A stretch of DNA of 64,000 bases, taken from NCBI GenBank assembly GCA_012295275.1, contig CM022670.1, forward strand, positions 1,824,501 through 1,888,500, given 5' to 3'. The translations under genes and the position numbers were made by a program. The stretch comes from Chrysomallon squamiferum. Lineage: Eukaryota > Mollusca > Gastropoda > Neomphalida > Peltospiridae. Positions 14,676 through 28,480 of the stretch are shown here, in pieces (position 1 is the first letter of the stretch; every line of letters starts with the position of its first letter). Below the pieces are notes generated by a model. That model saw only the letters and a program-made list of their open reading frames with translations. It was not told the DNA's origin and did not search any database.

Positions 14676-15780
14676 CTGATTATAAATACGTTTCCTTTTT
14701 TTCTTCCCCTATTAAAACAATATTTAGATCCAGTCTCTTTGTCGCATCTTCCAACATAAAAAAATACCATCTCAGTCAATACTGGTTGTACATTAATATC
14801 ATAAAACCTCTTATAAACCCTCTCAATAAAGCAAAATAACGAGTCCTTTGTACCGGGATGTCGCATGAAAACAGTGTGAGCCGTAACAAATAAAGAGTCT
14901 GAAAGGCTGAGATCTGCTGAATCCATATCTGGAATTTAGAAGAAACACTGCACGACATTGTAGGAAATCTGAAATAATCCTTCCTGACATTCAGTCATGT
15001 TTGTACCCTTGCGTTCTGTCGTTCAGGAATAACGAAGTTAATTTTGTGAATGTCATTTCAGCAGAAGAAAACGAAATTACAACTTCCATATAGATGTCTT
15101 TACTGGATATAAAAACATACACACACACACACACACACAAACACAAAAAAAAAAAAAAAAAATACACATAATTACCTCAGTTATCTGTCAGACGATGTTT
15201 TGTAGTTGGAATTTTTATATAAGGAAAAACATATCAGCACCTCCCTTTCCCGAATATTTTTAAAACATAAATAAATGGATAAATATATAGCCTGATATGT
15301 AAAAACTATAAAAATAAATGTTTATGTTACAAAAGCAAGTGGCTGTTACAAGTCAGTTTCACGGAAAAGTGAGCATTAATATTTTTTCTAAAATTTTATG
15401 TAGATCATAGTTATATGCAGTTTGATTCAAAGAATTTTTTTTTTTTTTTTTTTTATTTTTAATATATTAAAAGTAAGAAAGATTGTAAATATATTTCTTC
15501 TTCTTCTTTTTTTTTTTTTTTTTTTTTTTTTTTGGGCATCAGATGCTTAAGCATTAGGATATTTTTAGGTAGTTACGTCTATATGTTTTGCTTTTGAAAA
15601 GTTTTTGTAGAATAACAAAAGAATAAACTGAAATTTTTTTTAAATAATTAAAAAAAGAATTTATATTAAAAAAACACGTATATGTAAAAAAATTGAATAA
15701 AAAAGATTTGTCTGAAAAATAATATTGAGAAATAATGATGAAAGAGAGATTGCAACAAAATTGTCTTCTTGTTATTATAT

Positions 15781-15824
<44 letters not shown>

Positions 15825-15848
15825 TAAAATTGGTTTATTCATACTCAC

Positions 15849-16235
15849 AGTATTTTTGCCTTGAGATGTTATATATCCAAACAAAGGAATACCCATAGCG
15901 CGGCATACGATAGAAATCACACGAACATTGTTAGCGCTGCCTATTGCCAAGACTGCGTGAGGTTTTAGTATTGTCAGTCGCAGTTCAAAACTCTCGATGT
16001 CTTTGACTGAAATTTGCGTTTCGTTTACAAGCGATCCGTTTACGAAATAAGAACAGTTTTCAACAGAAAACAGTTTAGATTTAAGTAGGTTCGAGCCCTT
16101 TTCACATTCCCTGTGCACGCTGGAATCACAAAACACGGCCAGATTCACTTGTTGGGACGAGGCAACAAGATTAGGTAGTATCTTAGGGAAACACTGAATG
16201 AACAGAAACATCAACAGAGCGGACATTTCATCCAT
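15849..16235 (-). CDS. NMDA-type glutamate receptor (GluN3-like), exon 1: signal peptide and start of ATD
   Basis: Encodes residues 1-129 ending in phase 0 at the donor ACT|GTGAGT. The ATG at 16235 opens a short acidic stretch, then ALLMFLFIQCFPKILPNLVA, a good secretory signal with cleavage likely near Ala24-Ser26. Mature sequence follows: QQVNLAVFCD, an N-glycosylation sequon NGS, then LKPHAVLAIGS and GIPLFGYITS. These resemble the first beta-strands of iGluR amino-terminal domains. Met4 is a second possible start. Joined to exon 2 it reads ...SQGKNT|AMYPKSYIS... with no frame conflict. Exon order and phases (0, then 2) agree across all three exons, which supports a single gene. Confidence 0.8.
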
Positions 16236-18237
16236 ATGAATGCCCTTTACCGCAGCAAATATCTCCCTGAACCCCTAACGTCGCAAGGCTTGTCATTACA
16301 GATCTGGGCACATGTGTTTTTAGTGGCATATCTGGCTAACACCTTTAAGAAAAATGATACCACGGTAAAACTCGGATGGTGAGTAATTCGAAACACCCTT
16401 ACTCACGGCTTGCTCTGGAAAATTTCAGAGGGTCCAAATTAGTTGTTGACGCCAGAGACCCGCAGACGGTTTCATTGTATACGAGCTTACGGGGTTTCGG
16501 ATCAAACAGGATACAACGCTGTTCCTGTTTACCAAGGTGACGTTAGTCAGACCCCGACCTAATTGATTGCCCACAGTTTATAAGTAACTCGCAACCCCGA
16601 CACAGCCGTTATACCAATCCCATCTGCCTCAACTCGCTAATCCAGTTGATAGGAAATTTCCACTGTGGTGTGAAACAGGTTTTGAAACTATACTCATAAT
16701 GGCAGTGTGACTGTTTTAAAGAGATCCATTTAAAATATTAACGCGAATTAATAATCCATGATTGTTTAAAAGCAATCATCACGTTTGCTGTTAGCACGTT
16801 CTGGCACACTTCTGCATACAACGCATGCTGAATTAAAATTTTATCCGTCAAACGAATTTAGTCCATTCTTGGTTTTGTCGTTTTTTAGCTTGGTAAAAAC
16901 TTCTTCATAATCGGTGCTTGGTCTTTTTCAGTTAATTCTTGAATTTCGAAAAGGCCAACGTTTCCGCGGCCGGAATATAAATCAAATTATGATTTGAAAA
17001 AGAAATATTTCTCTCACAATTTCTTTAAATTGTTGACTGTCATTTTAATCCTGGGACGTAATCTGCTCCAAGCTCCCCAAAATATAATTTAGTAACAATT
17101 TGCTGCATAACGTAGTTGAAAAAAAAAAAAAACCCACCAAAAAGTCAATAATTTTAGATTTCATACCTCAATTTAACGAAAATTACACATGTCGAAAATC
17201 AAGGAACGTAATTAACAGAATCTGAAGACTTCTCAGCTTCCAAATTAGTGTTATTTTACGTTTGCCTCTTCATGTCGAAATTACGCATGCAGGGATTAGC
17301 CACACAGAGATGACTACTTCCCGTGCCTGATACATATTGCCGCGGCGTGTTCCTGTATTTATATATAAGCACTTATTGACGGTTTGGCGATCTCTCAATG
17401 GAACTGTGACATAAACTCCTCGCTCGGTGATCAATATGAAGCGGTTCGGGCTACGTGTGAACGCGTCTTGTGAGATGTGACGAGCAGACTTGTGGCTTGA
17501 AGGGTACACAGAAGTTTACTTCATTAGTCCTCGGCATTCTCCGCGGTGAATGACTGCGAGAGTCTGACCTGCAGAATCTTTACGTTTGACGTTTCGCGCT
17601 ACACAATGTCGATGGACATTTCGCTTTCTTAGAGGAAATCCATAATGGTTTTTAAAAGTTTTTTTTTTTTTTTTTTTAAGATTCGTCAGAGGCTCGGCAG
17701 GAGTCAAATATACTCGATCCAAAGATTCGGATATCTTCTTGGGCCGAAAACTGTGCCAACTCTGATAAATCATTAAAAGGAATTAATTGGAATTCTGTCC
17801 ATCGGAGCTAAGTTTGTTGAAGGTTCTGCTGTAATCACAAGATCTCTCTGTCAAATATTTCTCGGTGATAAGTCAGACTGAGAGACAGTCCAGCTGATAA
17901 ACTCTTCAGTAAAACTGATTCTGCTTCGTCTATCTGCCTTCTTTATTTTCATCTGTTTTATTTTCCTTTCTTCTTTTCCTTTCTTTCTTCTTCCTTTTTC
18001 GTTTATCTTCTTTTTTCTTCATTCATCCTTTTTACTTGTCATTTCTTAGTTTTTCTTCCATTTCTTAATTTTCTTTTTAATTCTTCTTTTTCTTTCTTCG
18101 TTTTTCCTTTCTTCTTTTCTTCTTACCGCTTCTGTGTTTCTGTTACCAATTTTACGTTTTCCAGTTTTCTTTACAAAAAACAAAACAAAAACAAAAAACA
18201 CCACAAAAAAACTCACAAAAATAAATAACTAAATAAC

Positions 18238-18268
<31 letters not shown>

Positions 18269-18904
18269 AACAACTCCCCGCCCAAGAACTCAGAAACAAA
18301 AATAAAGTGTTAAACGCTTTTTTTTTTATGTTTTCTTTTAAAAAGCGGGATATACGTGTTTAGCTATCGCACCAGATTTTAAACAGCGTCGTTTTTGTCT
18401 TGCTCCCAGTCTCTGGCTGTGTTCGGAACGTTTGACGATCCTGTTATAACAGCGGCGCGCCAGTGCAAATCGATCACGTGCGCTTTCAGTCACTGAATGT
18501 ATGAAGTCCGTGATTTTCAGGCCTAAGGCATCGAAACATGTGTTTCATATTCCGATATAAAAGCATGCCTTGTACACGGTTCAATAAAACACGACTGCAT
18601 ATACTACAACGGTACGATAGTCCCTTTAAGTTAAACGACATAATGTGTTATCTTCTGTCACAATTTATTTAGCACTAGACTATTCATTTGCTAACATATT
18701 AGTACTGTCTGGCTTTTTAAATGAAGCAAATACAGTTTAATTATGTGATGTACTGGCAGCAGTAACGGCAATATATATATATATACACACACACAGTTGT
18801 ATCATTAGTACTAGTTCTAATATTGTTGTTACTACTGCTTATGCTTATGCTGCTCCTGTTAAAAATACTGCTGCTACTGATTCTATTGCAGATACTGCTG
18901 ATTT

Positions 18905-18945
<41 letters not shown>

Positions 18946-21900
18946 GTGCTGCTGCTGCTGCTGCTGCTACTACTACTATTATTACTGCTAGTACAACTAC
19001 TACACGTTCAGTAAGATATCATAATCAATATAACATTTTAATATTCATCAACATATCACCGTCATCATCATCATTATTTAAAAAAAAATGCATTTCATTA
19101 AAAACAAACAGAAAGCATTAAATTTTATCGACAAGGAAACAAACAACAGCAAGAAAAAAAAATGTTACAAAAACATAATAATCATAAAATAAAATGAAAT
19201 AAAATAAAAAAATAAAATGAAAAAAAAACCCAACAACAAACAAATAAAACAATAATAAAATAGAATAGAATAGAATTAAACAAATTTACTTATTTTTCAA
19301 GATTAGACCTACTTATTCATGCTTTATTTTCTTAAATGTCAATAAATATCCAAACATTTACTTATTTATGCGATTATTTATTTCTTCACGTCGAAATAAA
19401 CACTAAACCTTGTTACTCCTTATGCGATATCTCTAACAGCTAAACAATGGAAGTGTCACTGTTAAATTCTGCGGAATATGTTTATCGATTGATTTTTCGG
19501 CAGGTTGACTTTTAAATACGCTTGACTGGCCTGCTAAATTAACTTGACAGTGTTACATCAAGTGCTACATTGATTTCGTCAACTGATTTCAATTGCTTTC
19601 ATAAACGGGCTTCACGGACTTCGCGAAAAAGCGTTGAATTAAAGTAATATTTATCGAGAGCTTTCGACGATTTAAAACTTAACAAAATAAATCTGACGCG
19701 TTGTGGGTTTCCGACACTCTCGGACATTTACCATATAAAATTAAACAATGAGTTGAAGATGTCTAGACATTGTATAAATACCAAACTTTAAGTGAGTCAA
19801 TTCATGACCAAGCAAAAATTACGAGGAATGGTAAGACTTGTTTTCGAATTCTTCATCTTAATAAGACTTAAATTAAATAAAGATGGTAAGCTGCTGGAAC
19901 GGGAAAAGAGAGTCATTGCTACTGCTACTACAACTGCCACGACTACTACTTCTGCTACTTTTACTGTTATTACTATCACTAATTACTATTACTGTTATTA
20001 CTATCACTAATATCACTTTTACTACAATTACTAATATTAATAGTACTACATTAAATAGAAACACCGTCACCAATATTACATCAAGGTGAAGAATAATTAA
20101 TAATATTTTTTGCTACAGTTGCTGCTGCTACTACCACTACAACCACCACTACCACTACTGCAGTTACTAATTTTAATAGTACTATGTCAAACACAAACAC
20201 CGTGACAACAGTTATTACGTAGACAAGAAGAATTACTAACATTTGTTCAACTGCTGTCTACTACTACTGTCACTAGACTACTACTTCTACTACTCCTCTA
20301 ACCACTACTACTACTATTACTACTATACTTACAACTACATGTCATTATTGCTTCTAATAGTGCTTCTGCTAAAATACTGTTATTGCTACAGTTACTATTA
20401 AGGCTACTTTAAACAAAACAACAACAACAACTATCACTACTACTACTGCTACTATTTTGCAATTATTTCTCTCATTTCAGTGATTACTTCTGCAGCAACT
20501 GCTATGCCTCTTCAGAAGCAATAAACACGACGACGATAACATCAGCAGCAACAACAACAACAATAATAATAATAAATAAAAATATAATAATAATTTTGAT
20601 TATGATGATCATAACGATATTGTCGAAGATGATAAATATAGAAACAATTCCTCTTTGATTTGTTGCTGGGTTTTTTTTTACGTATCTTCTGATCCAGACA
20701 ACAACAAAGTTCCGCTTTGATTTATATTCTACGTTTGTCTCTTAAATTATTATCAGCTTGACTGTTAAGGTTGCTTTTGAAGAAAGTAATTCAAACTCAC
20801 TCATATTGGTAATCATTTTTTACAATTCGTTCATCTTACTCAAACAGAACTTTCTGCTAGATTCGTGACAACAAAGGATTACATTTCTCAGATTCGTTAA
20901 ATAGCTAAAACCAAGTTCAATTCCATTTCTTAATTTATTTCCATTCGGCGACATCGAACGCTGAGTAAATATTTTCACCGAGCGATATTGGCGTCTGGCA
21001 AAAATAGGGTAGATTGGAGCGGTACAAAAGGGCCGTTTGATGCCTGGGTAAATAGTACATCGAAAACCAATATCAAGATAGCAGCACAGATCGTTTCCTC
21101 AAGCATGTTTGCAACCACCTCAGATAAAATGTTGGAAAGAACGGGCGATAAATTGTATCTGGTTTCTCGAGAAGTAGAAATGTTCTTTTCTTCCGCTTCT
21201 CGCAATTTCTGTAGCCAAGAGCCAAATATTCTCGATGAGGATCGCTTTAAAGTATTTTGAAAAGATTGGAGAAAATAAACTCGATGTAAATGTATAACTC
21301 GTTTAACCTGTATTTTTTTCGATGAGATCTCTGCTTGTATAATGAGATGGCTTTTAAATTTCAGCGTGGTGTTTACACGTTACTTCAGTGTTAGAATGGT
21401 TTCAGTGTAAAATTAAATAACCAGGGACTCTAAAATTTTAATTTAGATGGTTAAATAATGCACTCTGATAAAAACAACGATACTCTGTCTATTCTAGCTT
21501 TGAAAGCTTAATAGTTTTTCTGGGTTAGAATAAGGAATAATTTCAGTTTATTACAGAATATTTGTGTCCATTTATTCATTTGTCTCCATTACTGTCAGTC
21601 TAACTGTATTTGTGTCAGTCGGAATGAATATTATAAATAATTAAATGGCGTATTTCTCCAAATTCTGAATGTATTCACACAGGAACTGTGTGCACATACA
21701 CGTAATTATTTTATGTAACAAAACACAAACATAAAAGCACGGAGTCGGATGACTACGTAGCTTAATGGCAGAATTATTTAATTATTTCAGTTCCCCTATT
21801 AACAAAATCTAACTCCTGTTTCATTTCATTAAAAAAGAACGAATTTATGAAAATTCTATCCTGCCTTTGGATTATTCCCAACTCAAGTATCACTCTGTAA

Positions 21901-22970
21901 TGATTCATTAATATGTAAAACTGATGTTTCTGAAACTCAATATCATATCAGTATGTAAACTTAGATGAATGGTTTTGTGTTCGTCACGGTTTGTTGAAGA
22001 ATAAGCATTAAAAAAAAATCCATGTTATTCAATTATTCATTCTTTAATAATGTAAGTACGCCGGATATTTGTGAAATTAAATACCACAACACAGCATGTG
22101 GATTATTTCCTGTATGTTTGAATGAATGTGTTAAATGCATACCATGATTAGTTTACACGTGGAAGTACCGATTCAATTTAAAACCCGCAGATGGAGAACA
22201 TATATTTTTCAGTTACGACTGAAATGAAGTAATCGTATTGGAATACAACTCAATCGAACACAGATATCACGAGACAATACCAACCAGAAGATCCGAACAG
22301 AACAGAAGATATTAGCAGAACAGAACCGAACAGACTAAGCAGCACATGACACACCAGTTTATACTAAACAACACAATAGTTTACCATACCAAACCAAAAC
22401 ATACCAGAATACTTCACCACATTAGACTACACCATACTAAAACACGCCATACCACATCACACTATACCACACAACACCATACCATGAAATACCATACCAT
22501 ACAATATCATACAATACCATACAATACCATACTTTACCATACAGTACCATATCTCCCCACATCAGATTAGAGAAGAACATACAAAATCAGACCAGAAGAG
22601 AATAATATAGACGAGAAAAGACTAAACATAAGAAAATAGAAATCATCAGGACAGTCCGCTGCGAAAATAACGTAGACATGAAACTAAACTGTAACTAATT
22701 AACAATCGAATGGAACAGTTTACGTGACAGAAAGCTAAACGATGAATTATTAACTACGTTCATTGTTTTATCGATAAACTTCAAACCCTGAGTAGTCGTT
22801 TTTAAGTACAGACTATTGTCTGACTGACTAATTAAGATAAATCAGAATGGAAAGGTTAACTCGAAGAAGCCTCTAAGTTAATCACGTTGTTTGTTATCAC
22901 GCAGTGAATTACGGACGCGGGAATGGTAGATCACACTCAGCGCTGTAGCGAAAGCCTGGTCCAGCCATTC
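16236..22970. other. 5' flank of the NMDA receptor gene and intergenic DNA
   Basis: Positions 16236-16680 are GC-richer and free of simple repeats. They probably hold the 5' UTR and promoter; on the minus strand ACTTATAAAC (about 16577-16586) is a weak TATA-like candidate. Further right are GC-richer islands at 17270-17780 and 18380-18600, the latter with a CACGTG E-box near 18475. There is a 200-base pyrimidine tract (17938-18140), (AAAT)n (18234-18268), (ACT)n/(TGC)n trinucleotides (18904-18990), irregular ACT-rich DNA (19915-20460) and degenerate (ACCAT)n (22370-22560). No recognised gene. The open stretch 20985-21260 (plus) lacks an ATG until 21104 and resembles nothing I know. Confidence 0.6.
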
Positions 22971-23242
22971 CTAGTCAGGCGGTTCAATCTTCTTGTCAAA
23001 TATCGCGAAGACGCTGATCTTATTGGAAAACGCATTCACGGGCACGGACAGAGAAAGAGACTGCGGAAACGAGACGGCTAACACCATCACGTAGACTGGA
23101 CCACTGAAACAAAAGCTGTCTGCTTGTGATGGCAAAGTGTCAACGGTGTAACTATCCAGCTCATCATGCTGGCTTCTAAGACTACAGAGGTCTTCAAGGT
23201 GTAAGTTGAATGCATCTGGACAATCGTATTTTGATGATATTC
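22971..23242 (-). CDS. Orphan candidate terminal exon, 90 codons, unrecognised
   Basis: On the minus strand an acceptor (CTATCTCTGTGTTCAG) is followed by 90 open codons and a TAG at 22971-22973. Base composition is clearly richer in GC than the surroundings. The exon enters with two bases completing a codon (phase 1), then reads ISSKYDCPDAFNLHLEDL at its start and FAIFDKKIEPPD at its end. I do not recognise a domain. It could be the last exon of the GCNT-like gene 18.5 kb upstream. The phases match (that exon ends with one spare base), and SKYDCPD resembles the KYD-SD segment that follows the catalytic region in vertebrate GCNTs. However, the expected Cys-x-x-GxGDL signature is absent. It may instead belong to an unrelated gene or be chance. 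Confidence 0.35.
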
Positions 23243-23728
23243 CTGAACACAGAGATAGGGAAGATTACATTATAATGAAATTACGGACGACCCTGTGTGA
23301 TAATTAATTTTGTTCTCCCAGGAAACTGTTCCCTGCTAAGCTTATATTCCCGTCTTACAGCTTAATTTTGTTCCGAAATCATTTTAAAGTACTGATGAGT
23401 CATAAAATTGTCAATACAGAAATACTAGGTCATTAATCAAGCAAGGCGGGTTTAAATCGTGGATCAGCGAAATGTCTGCTCCGTACCAGTGAATTAATTT
23501 TATTTACATAGTCTGATTTATAAGTACGTTTAAGAAAAATTATTATTTGCTGAAAATAAAATATAAAAAAAAAGTTGATCTTTATATTTAAAAAATATTT
23601 TATTAAGATACTGAAAATGTTAAAAATGGATATTGACGATGAAATATCTCTTGCACTGAAATGTGTTAAAGAATTTTTAGAATATTTATAAGACATAGTC
23701 CGAGGAGGTCTTATATATCATACAAAGC

Positions 23729-23874
<146 letters not shown>

Positions 23875-26800
23875 CTTACATACATAGTTACAAATATCTT
23901 GCAAATATCTTATGAATTTAATATAAACATTTAGTAAGACAAATAACGTTTAGAAAACTCATTAAATAAATACCAGCATGTACTTCATCATTTTAAAATT
24001 TTCTGTATTACCGAATATTATCGTGGAAAATGGTTTTTGCTCAGTGATCAAACAGAACCGAGGCGAAAGAATCTTTCACATTTAGTAAGCCATCAAAGAA
24101 CGAAGATGATTAAACCTTGGTGAATTGTCATAAAATGTGCAATATGTATTTTTATTTTCCAATATCATTTGTTCCAATACGTCAAGAGTTCCTGCAGCAA
24201 GATGTAGATTTTATTCCGGTAATTACAATAAACAACATTTTATTTCTGTGGCCTAATAACATTAGAAGTATTGGTGAAGCGATGTGGAAAATTTTCATCT
24301 CACATAGATAGAATTGCGGGGTTTTTTCGCTGTATTCTTCAGCGATTTGCGTCAAATATGGTAAACACTATTTTCGGAAATATTTGACTCAGCCCATATT
24401 TTCAGTATCTCATACCAGTGACCTTCCGTTTTTTTTATACAGGATAAGGAATAAACACTGACCAGTGTCCAGGGCTGACATAAATGTTATCAGTGGTTAA
24501 TAGGTTCAAGGTTGTAGCTACCACACTCTGTGCAGATGTTTTTTGGTATACAGAAATACAAAATTTATTGCTGCGAATTTCTGCGAGGTGCTGTCTTTGT
24601 CTTTTTGTACCACAAGACGTTTTCATTTTAGAAAAAAAAATCATCAATATTAATGTTATTTAATACTATTTTTGATGACGTATCATCGGAATATTATAAT
24701 GATTAACAATTTGGTAAAAAGAAAATAATGACCAAGAACGACGGCAAGATTCTGGACAACTGCAAAGTAGTCATCATCAGTTATACGATGTTAATCGTTT
24801 CAGGATTCACATAACAAGTTCACGCTTTATCAATGTCCCCGAAGACTTAATCTCCCTAAGCTCTTTGTGATACGACTCTTGATTGTAAAGGAATCTACTG
24901 GGACAAACTTTCGCATTTTCTGATTTGGTCAGGCGAGTCGGTATCTTAACATAATATGACATAAATCGTCTTAAATTCAGTTCATATTCCGAAAGTATGA
25001 TCAGTTTCATAAAGCCCACCTTCGTAGTCTCAAGAGGTGCAGACTTAGTGATCAGTCACTGAGATATCTTCCACCACTGTCAACATGAATATCGGATATC
25101 GACGTAGAGGTCCTCGTCCAGACTTTAGGAGGCGAGAAAACAACAATCTTTAGTCAGTGTCACATATTAATGAAAATTAGTTAGACCGGTGGATAATGCA
25201 GTTGGAGATGACATTTATGTATCTGTAAGTTCTACATGATTGAAGCATGATAGGAATTTGTGATTTGCTTCAGTTTGTTTCAGTCTTAATATGCATCTTT
25301 CATTAGAGGTTTAGAAATTATAAAAACACATTCGTAACGTTACAAGGAATCTCTGTCTTTTTGTCTCTTTCTCTGTCTCTCAACTTTAACATAGATATAT
25401 TGCTGTCAGAATATTTATAATAATTATAATTATTATCCCAAACTACGAAAATAACTGAAATAAACAACAACAAAACAACAAGTTTTAAAAAATAAAATTA
25501 AAAAATAAAATAAAATTAATGAAAAAGAGACAATGTAGATATTTAATTTCTTGATTAGATTAGTTTTCTAACAATGGCAATAAGTAAAATGTACACTGCA
25601 GGGTTCTGTTATTTGCTGTTATTTTCCTGATTAAATAGACTTTTCATTATTAAGGTTATTAAGAAGCATTAATGTAATGGCTTTTACTCTTTTTTATTTT
25701 TCGTTTCAATACAACTGTTGTTATTAGAAATCAATAATTAATGCTAGCATAATAATAATTAAATTGGATAATCATGTTGCTAATAATAATAAAAGAAATA
25801 CGATGTCAAAAATGAAGCAGAACATTTTCTCTTCAAAAACATTAAAAAAAAAAAAAAAAAAACCGTCAAAGAGTTAAAACATAACAGTAGATTACGTTTA
25901 TAAATAGTTACTTTTTCTTCTAAAACATTACATAAATCTGTGACTTTGTAGATTCTATAGCTTACGTTAACTTTCTTGTTAACCATTAGTCAATAACTAA
26001 TTTGAAAAAGACTTTGTCTATAAATACTACGATGATTAAGTTGTGTTTTTAGCTTACATTAACTTCTTTGTTTGTTTTTAAGTCAGTAACTAATTTGTAC
26101 AAACTGTATATAAACAAAACCGTCAGTTGGTTCTGGCTGAAAATTAAAGCACAAATGAATTCCAGTATGTAACGAAGATATTGTACGATTAATATATAAT
26201 GTCAGTGTCCAAGTAGTTGTTTGACTTTGCCATTTAGTCATGCACACGCACACACATACATACATACATACATACATACATACATACATACATACATACA
26301 TCAATACATATACACATACACAAACATGCATACTTACATACACATACATACATACGTAGCTTCGTACATACATACGTAGCTTCGTACATACTTACGTAGG
26401 ATATTCTTACGCACATACATATACAGTGTTATATTTTATCAAATACCCCAATACTAAATTACATTCTTGAAAGGTGTGGTAAAATACATCTTCTTGCTAA
26501 TAAAATTAATAGTGTAGACTAAATGATCTTCTTTATGCTGATTAAATAATGATGTTAACTTTACTATCGAATGACAAGATTTGTTATAATTTTTTTTTTT
26601 TGGTTTATGATGTTCATGTTGTTCTTGCTCATGATCAGTTTGTTTCTCCTCTTCCCCTCCTCTCCCTCCTCCATCTTCTTCTTCTTCTTCTTCTTCTTCT
26701 TCTTCTTCTTCTTCACGATCTAATGCTCTTCTACCTTCAGATTCGTTTTCCTTTCAAATTAGATGATGTTTAATAATCAAATCATTTCAGATGAATTATT

Positions 26801-26967
26801 TTCTAACTTATCGGTTAGTCATAGGTTTTTGTCTCAGTAATATTTGTTGTCTTTCAGTCTGTCTCTTCTACTACCAGAACTGACTCTGTCTGAAACAACA
26901 GACAGAAAGAAAGACAAAGTGGACGAATTTTAGAAATAATATTACAGAGGAATGTATCTTCATTAAA

Positions 26968-27548
26968 TAGATCGATGACTTTCCGATTTGCCCAAGCCAA
27001 TCATTCTGTAACAGTAAATTAAGCCAATAATACTAAGTTTAAGAAAATAAACAAACGATCCATACACGATGAATTTAATCTTTCATAACTCGATGTTTTT
27101 TAACTGTTTTCACATCAACCACAAAACCAATGTCTTTCCTTTTTATAACCGGATGGTTTGTGGCGTTCACAAAAAGCTCATCATCAAAACAAGCAATTAC
27201 TGACTCCATCTTATAAACTCAGCAGACAGAAAATCACGAAGTGAATCTTCCACTGTAAACGTTTATACAGAGTTTTCTGTTTTCCTATGTCTCTTTATTC
27301 TATTCACAGAACGTCAACTCAAAGATCTGATTTACTGAAGAACGCGGAATGTTTGGCTTCTCGTGGGACAAAGCATTTCCAATCATTCCGTGTCTTACCC
27401 AGTCAGATGTAATGATTCAGTAATTTGACGATTTTTCCTACAGAGTTTTTGAAAACTATTTGCGTTATCTTCCAGTTCTGAATCTCCCTAGCGATTTGTG
27501 TACATTCGTTTACGTCAAATTTATGCTTATCATCTTATCAGTAAGTGA
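26968..27548. repeat. Diverged duplicated segment, copy 1
   Basis: Shares ordered blocks with 27907-28480: GATGACTTTCCGATTT, TCAAAACAAG.AATTAC, CAAAGATCTGATTT, TTCTCGTGGGA, ATGATTCAGTAATTTGA and TTTTTCCTACAGAG. The copies are offset by about 940 bp and carry many substitutions and small indels. The minus frame KFDVNEC...VGKIVKLLNH is open in copy 1 and has a parallel in copy 2, but most differences there change the amino acid, so I do not call it a gene. Confidence 0.8.
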
Positions 27549-27906
27549 CAAAATGGATGATGGTTACTGATAAATGATTTTTTATTGACTTTTACATAGA
27601 ATATAAATAAATAATGTATATGATGAATAATCAGTTGCTATATTAATATGTAAGCTCGTGGCAGATATATATATATATATACACGCGCACACATACACAC
27701 ATACACACACATACTGGTACAAAACAGAACAAATAAAAATGTATTTTAAGGCACGAAATGACAGTGTAAAAGTAAAACAGAAAACAACATTCGTAAGAAA
27801 TGCTGAGAGAGACGAAGTGAAGCGAATAAATACACGTAAATGTTTGAGAACAGAGAACAAAAGATATTGTGTAGTTTATTTATAAACCACTGTGTCATTA
27901 ACAAAA

Positions 27907-28480
27907 AGAATCAATGACTTTCCGATTTTTCGAGAACAGTAACTTTTTATAACACACTACAAAATACGAATAAGGTTAATAATCTAATATAAATGAGACG
28001 TAAAAGACGGACAGTTTTATCGGTAACTGATTCGTCTTATCATTTTTCCTAACACCAATAAATCAACGTCATTCATTTTATGAAGAAAAAACGGATGTTT
28101 TGTCGCGTTTACAAAAAAAAAAAAAAGAACTCATCGTCAAAACAAGTAATTACAGCCTCCGTGTTTTAGCTAAGAGAACAGAAAATCTTCCGCTGTAAAC
28201 GTTACGCTTTTCTCTCTTCCATGTCTCTTTGATCCACAATCAACACTCAACCCAAAGATCTGATTTGCTGAGCAGCACAGAATGTTTGGGTTCTCGTGGG
28301 ATAAAATTTGTTTTGCAATCGTTGTGTGTCTTATTCAGTCAGATCTAATGATTCAGTAATTTGATGATTTTTCCTACAGAGCTTTTGAAAACTGTTTGAG
28401 TTATATTCAAGTTCTGAATCTCCCTAGAGATCTGGGTATGTTTGTTAGCGTCCAGTTTACATTTATCATCTTATGAGTAT
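27907..28480. repeat. Diverged duplicated segment, copy 2
   Basis: Direct-orientation partner of 26968-27548. A poly-A run (about 28112-28125) interrupts the block that in copy 1 reads ACAAAAAGCTCATCATC. Confidence 0.8.

Noticed and set aside
17270-17773. Two consecutive minus-strand open frames (79 and 85 codons)
   Set aside because: One contains a poly-Lys run from a T-tract, both lack family motifs, and no convincing splice sites connect them. More likely regulatory or repeat DNA.
20975-21260. Overlapping open frames of about 76-90 codons on both strands
   Set aside because: The plus frame has no ATG before 21104 and no recognisable splice context; both strands are open and neither resembles a known family. 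Left as unexplained GC-richer DNA.
27485-27540. KHKFDV-type minus-strand peptide considered as the missing GCNT C terminus (ANKFD motif)
   Set aside because: It lacks the preceding GxGDL block, and its duplicate at 28430-28470 changes most key residues. Coincidental.
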